Part shown: piece after piece, positions 5,515 through 5,570 of the stretch
Layout of the letters: each line of letters opens with the position of its first letter
Position numbering within the stretch: position 1 is the stretch's first letter
Source of the DNA: Lachnospiraceae bacterium UBA6998
GTDB lineage: Bacteria > Bacillota > Clostridia > Lachnospirales > Lachnospiraceae
NCBI GenBank assembly: GCA_002448395.1
Contig: DJXS01000085.1
Location: forward strand, 1-5,570
DNA length: 5,570 nucleotides
Reading direction: 5' to 3'
The notes under the pieces: generated by a model
Databases searched by the model: none
Told to the model about the DNA's origin: nothing
Seen by the model: only the letters and a program-made list of their open reading frames with translations
Position numbers and translations under genes: made by a program

Positions 5515-5570
5515 CGAGGCGTGGCTCAGTTTGGTAGAGCGCTGCGTTCGGGACGCAGAGGTCGTGGGTT
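5515..5570 (+). tRNA. tRNA-Pro (anticodon CGG), 3' end beyond window
   Basis: The cloverleaf can be read from the 5' end: acceptor strand CGAGGCG (5515-5521), D-stem GCTC/GAGC (5524-5527 with 5537-5540) with GG in the D-loop, anticodon stem CTGCG/CGCAG (5542-5546 with 5554-5558), 7-base loop TTCGGGA with anticodon CGG (5549-5551), variable region 5559-5563, and the start of the T-arm, GTGGG then TT (5564-5570). A C at position 1 is typical of bacterial proline tRNAs. It reads CCG codons. About 20 bases, including the rest of the T-arm and the 3' acceptor strand, lie outside the window. Confidence 0.95.

Noticed and set aside
1..5570. CRISPR arrays, insertion sequences, toxin-antitoxin or defence genes, phage genes.
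   Set aside because: I found no spaced direct repeats, transposase or integrase motifs, or small gene pairs of these kinds; every sizeable stretch is explained by the genes and intergenic regions listed.

Overview
The window looks like a chromosomal segment from a Bacillota (Firmicutes) bacterium, probably class Clostridia. The reasons are strong AAGGAGG-type ribosome binding sites, sigma-A-like promoters, a Bacillus/Clostridium-style BMP-family nucleoside ABC transporter operon, short single-gene units, and GC content of roughly one half. I cannot name a genus from the sequence alone.

Region 1 (1-3214, + strand) is the distal part of an ABC importer operon. It holds the 3' two-thirds of a double-domain ATPase (5' end outside the window) and two BPD_transp_2-type permeases. 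Both gene junctions are 4-base ATGA overlaps, and each permease has its ribosome binding site inside the preceding gene, so the three genes are almost certainly co-transcribed and translationally coupled. The protein signatures match the NupA/NupB/NupC (YufO/YufP/YufQ-like) nucleoside transporters. The substrate-binding lipoprotein (BmpA/NupN-like) is not in the window and would be expected upstream. A perfect 15-bp hairpin with a U-rich tail (3245-3280) ends the operon and probably also serves the convergent gene that follows.

Region 2 (3336-4682) is a divergent pair of poorly characterised genes around a 297-base AT-rich intergenic region. On the minus strand is a 158-residue soluble protein of unknown function. 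On the plus strand is a 190-residue protein with an apparent beta-rich PH/GRAM-like N-terminal region and a C-terminal four-cysteine zinc ribbon.

Region 3 (4740-5570) holds a minus-strand histidine phosphatase (phosphoglycerate mutase-like) gene and, pointing away from it, the 5' part of a tRNA-Pro(CGG) gene cut by the window end. The roughly 190 bases between them are densely packed. They contain a near-consensus minus-strand promoter overlapping a 12-bp inverted repeat, a hairpin with a U5 tract in the phosphatase leader just before its ribosome binding site, and a near-consensus plus-strand promoter for the tRNA.

No mobile element, CRISPR array, phage gene or defence system is visible. 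Most of the window is ordinary core genome. The parts most worth a second look are the phosphatase leader and promoter architecture and the two uncharacterised divergent proteins.
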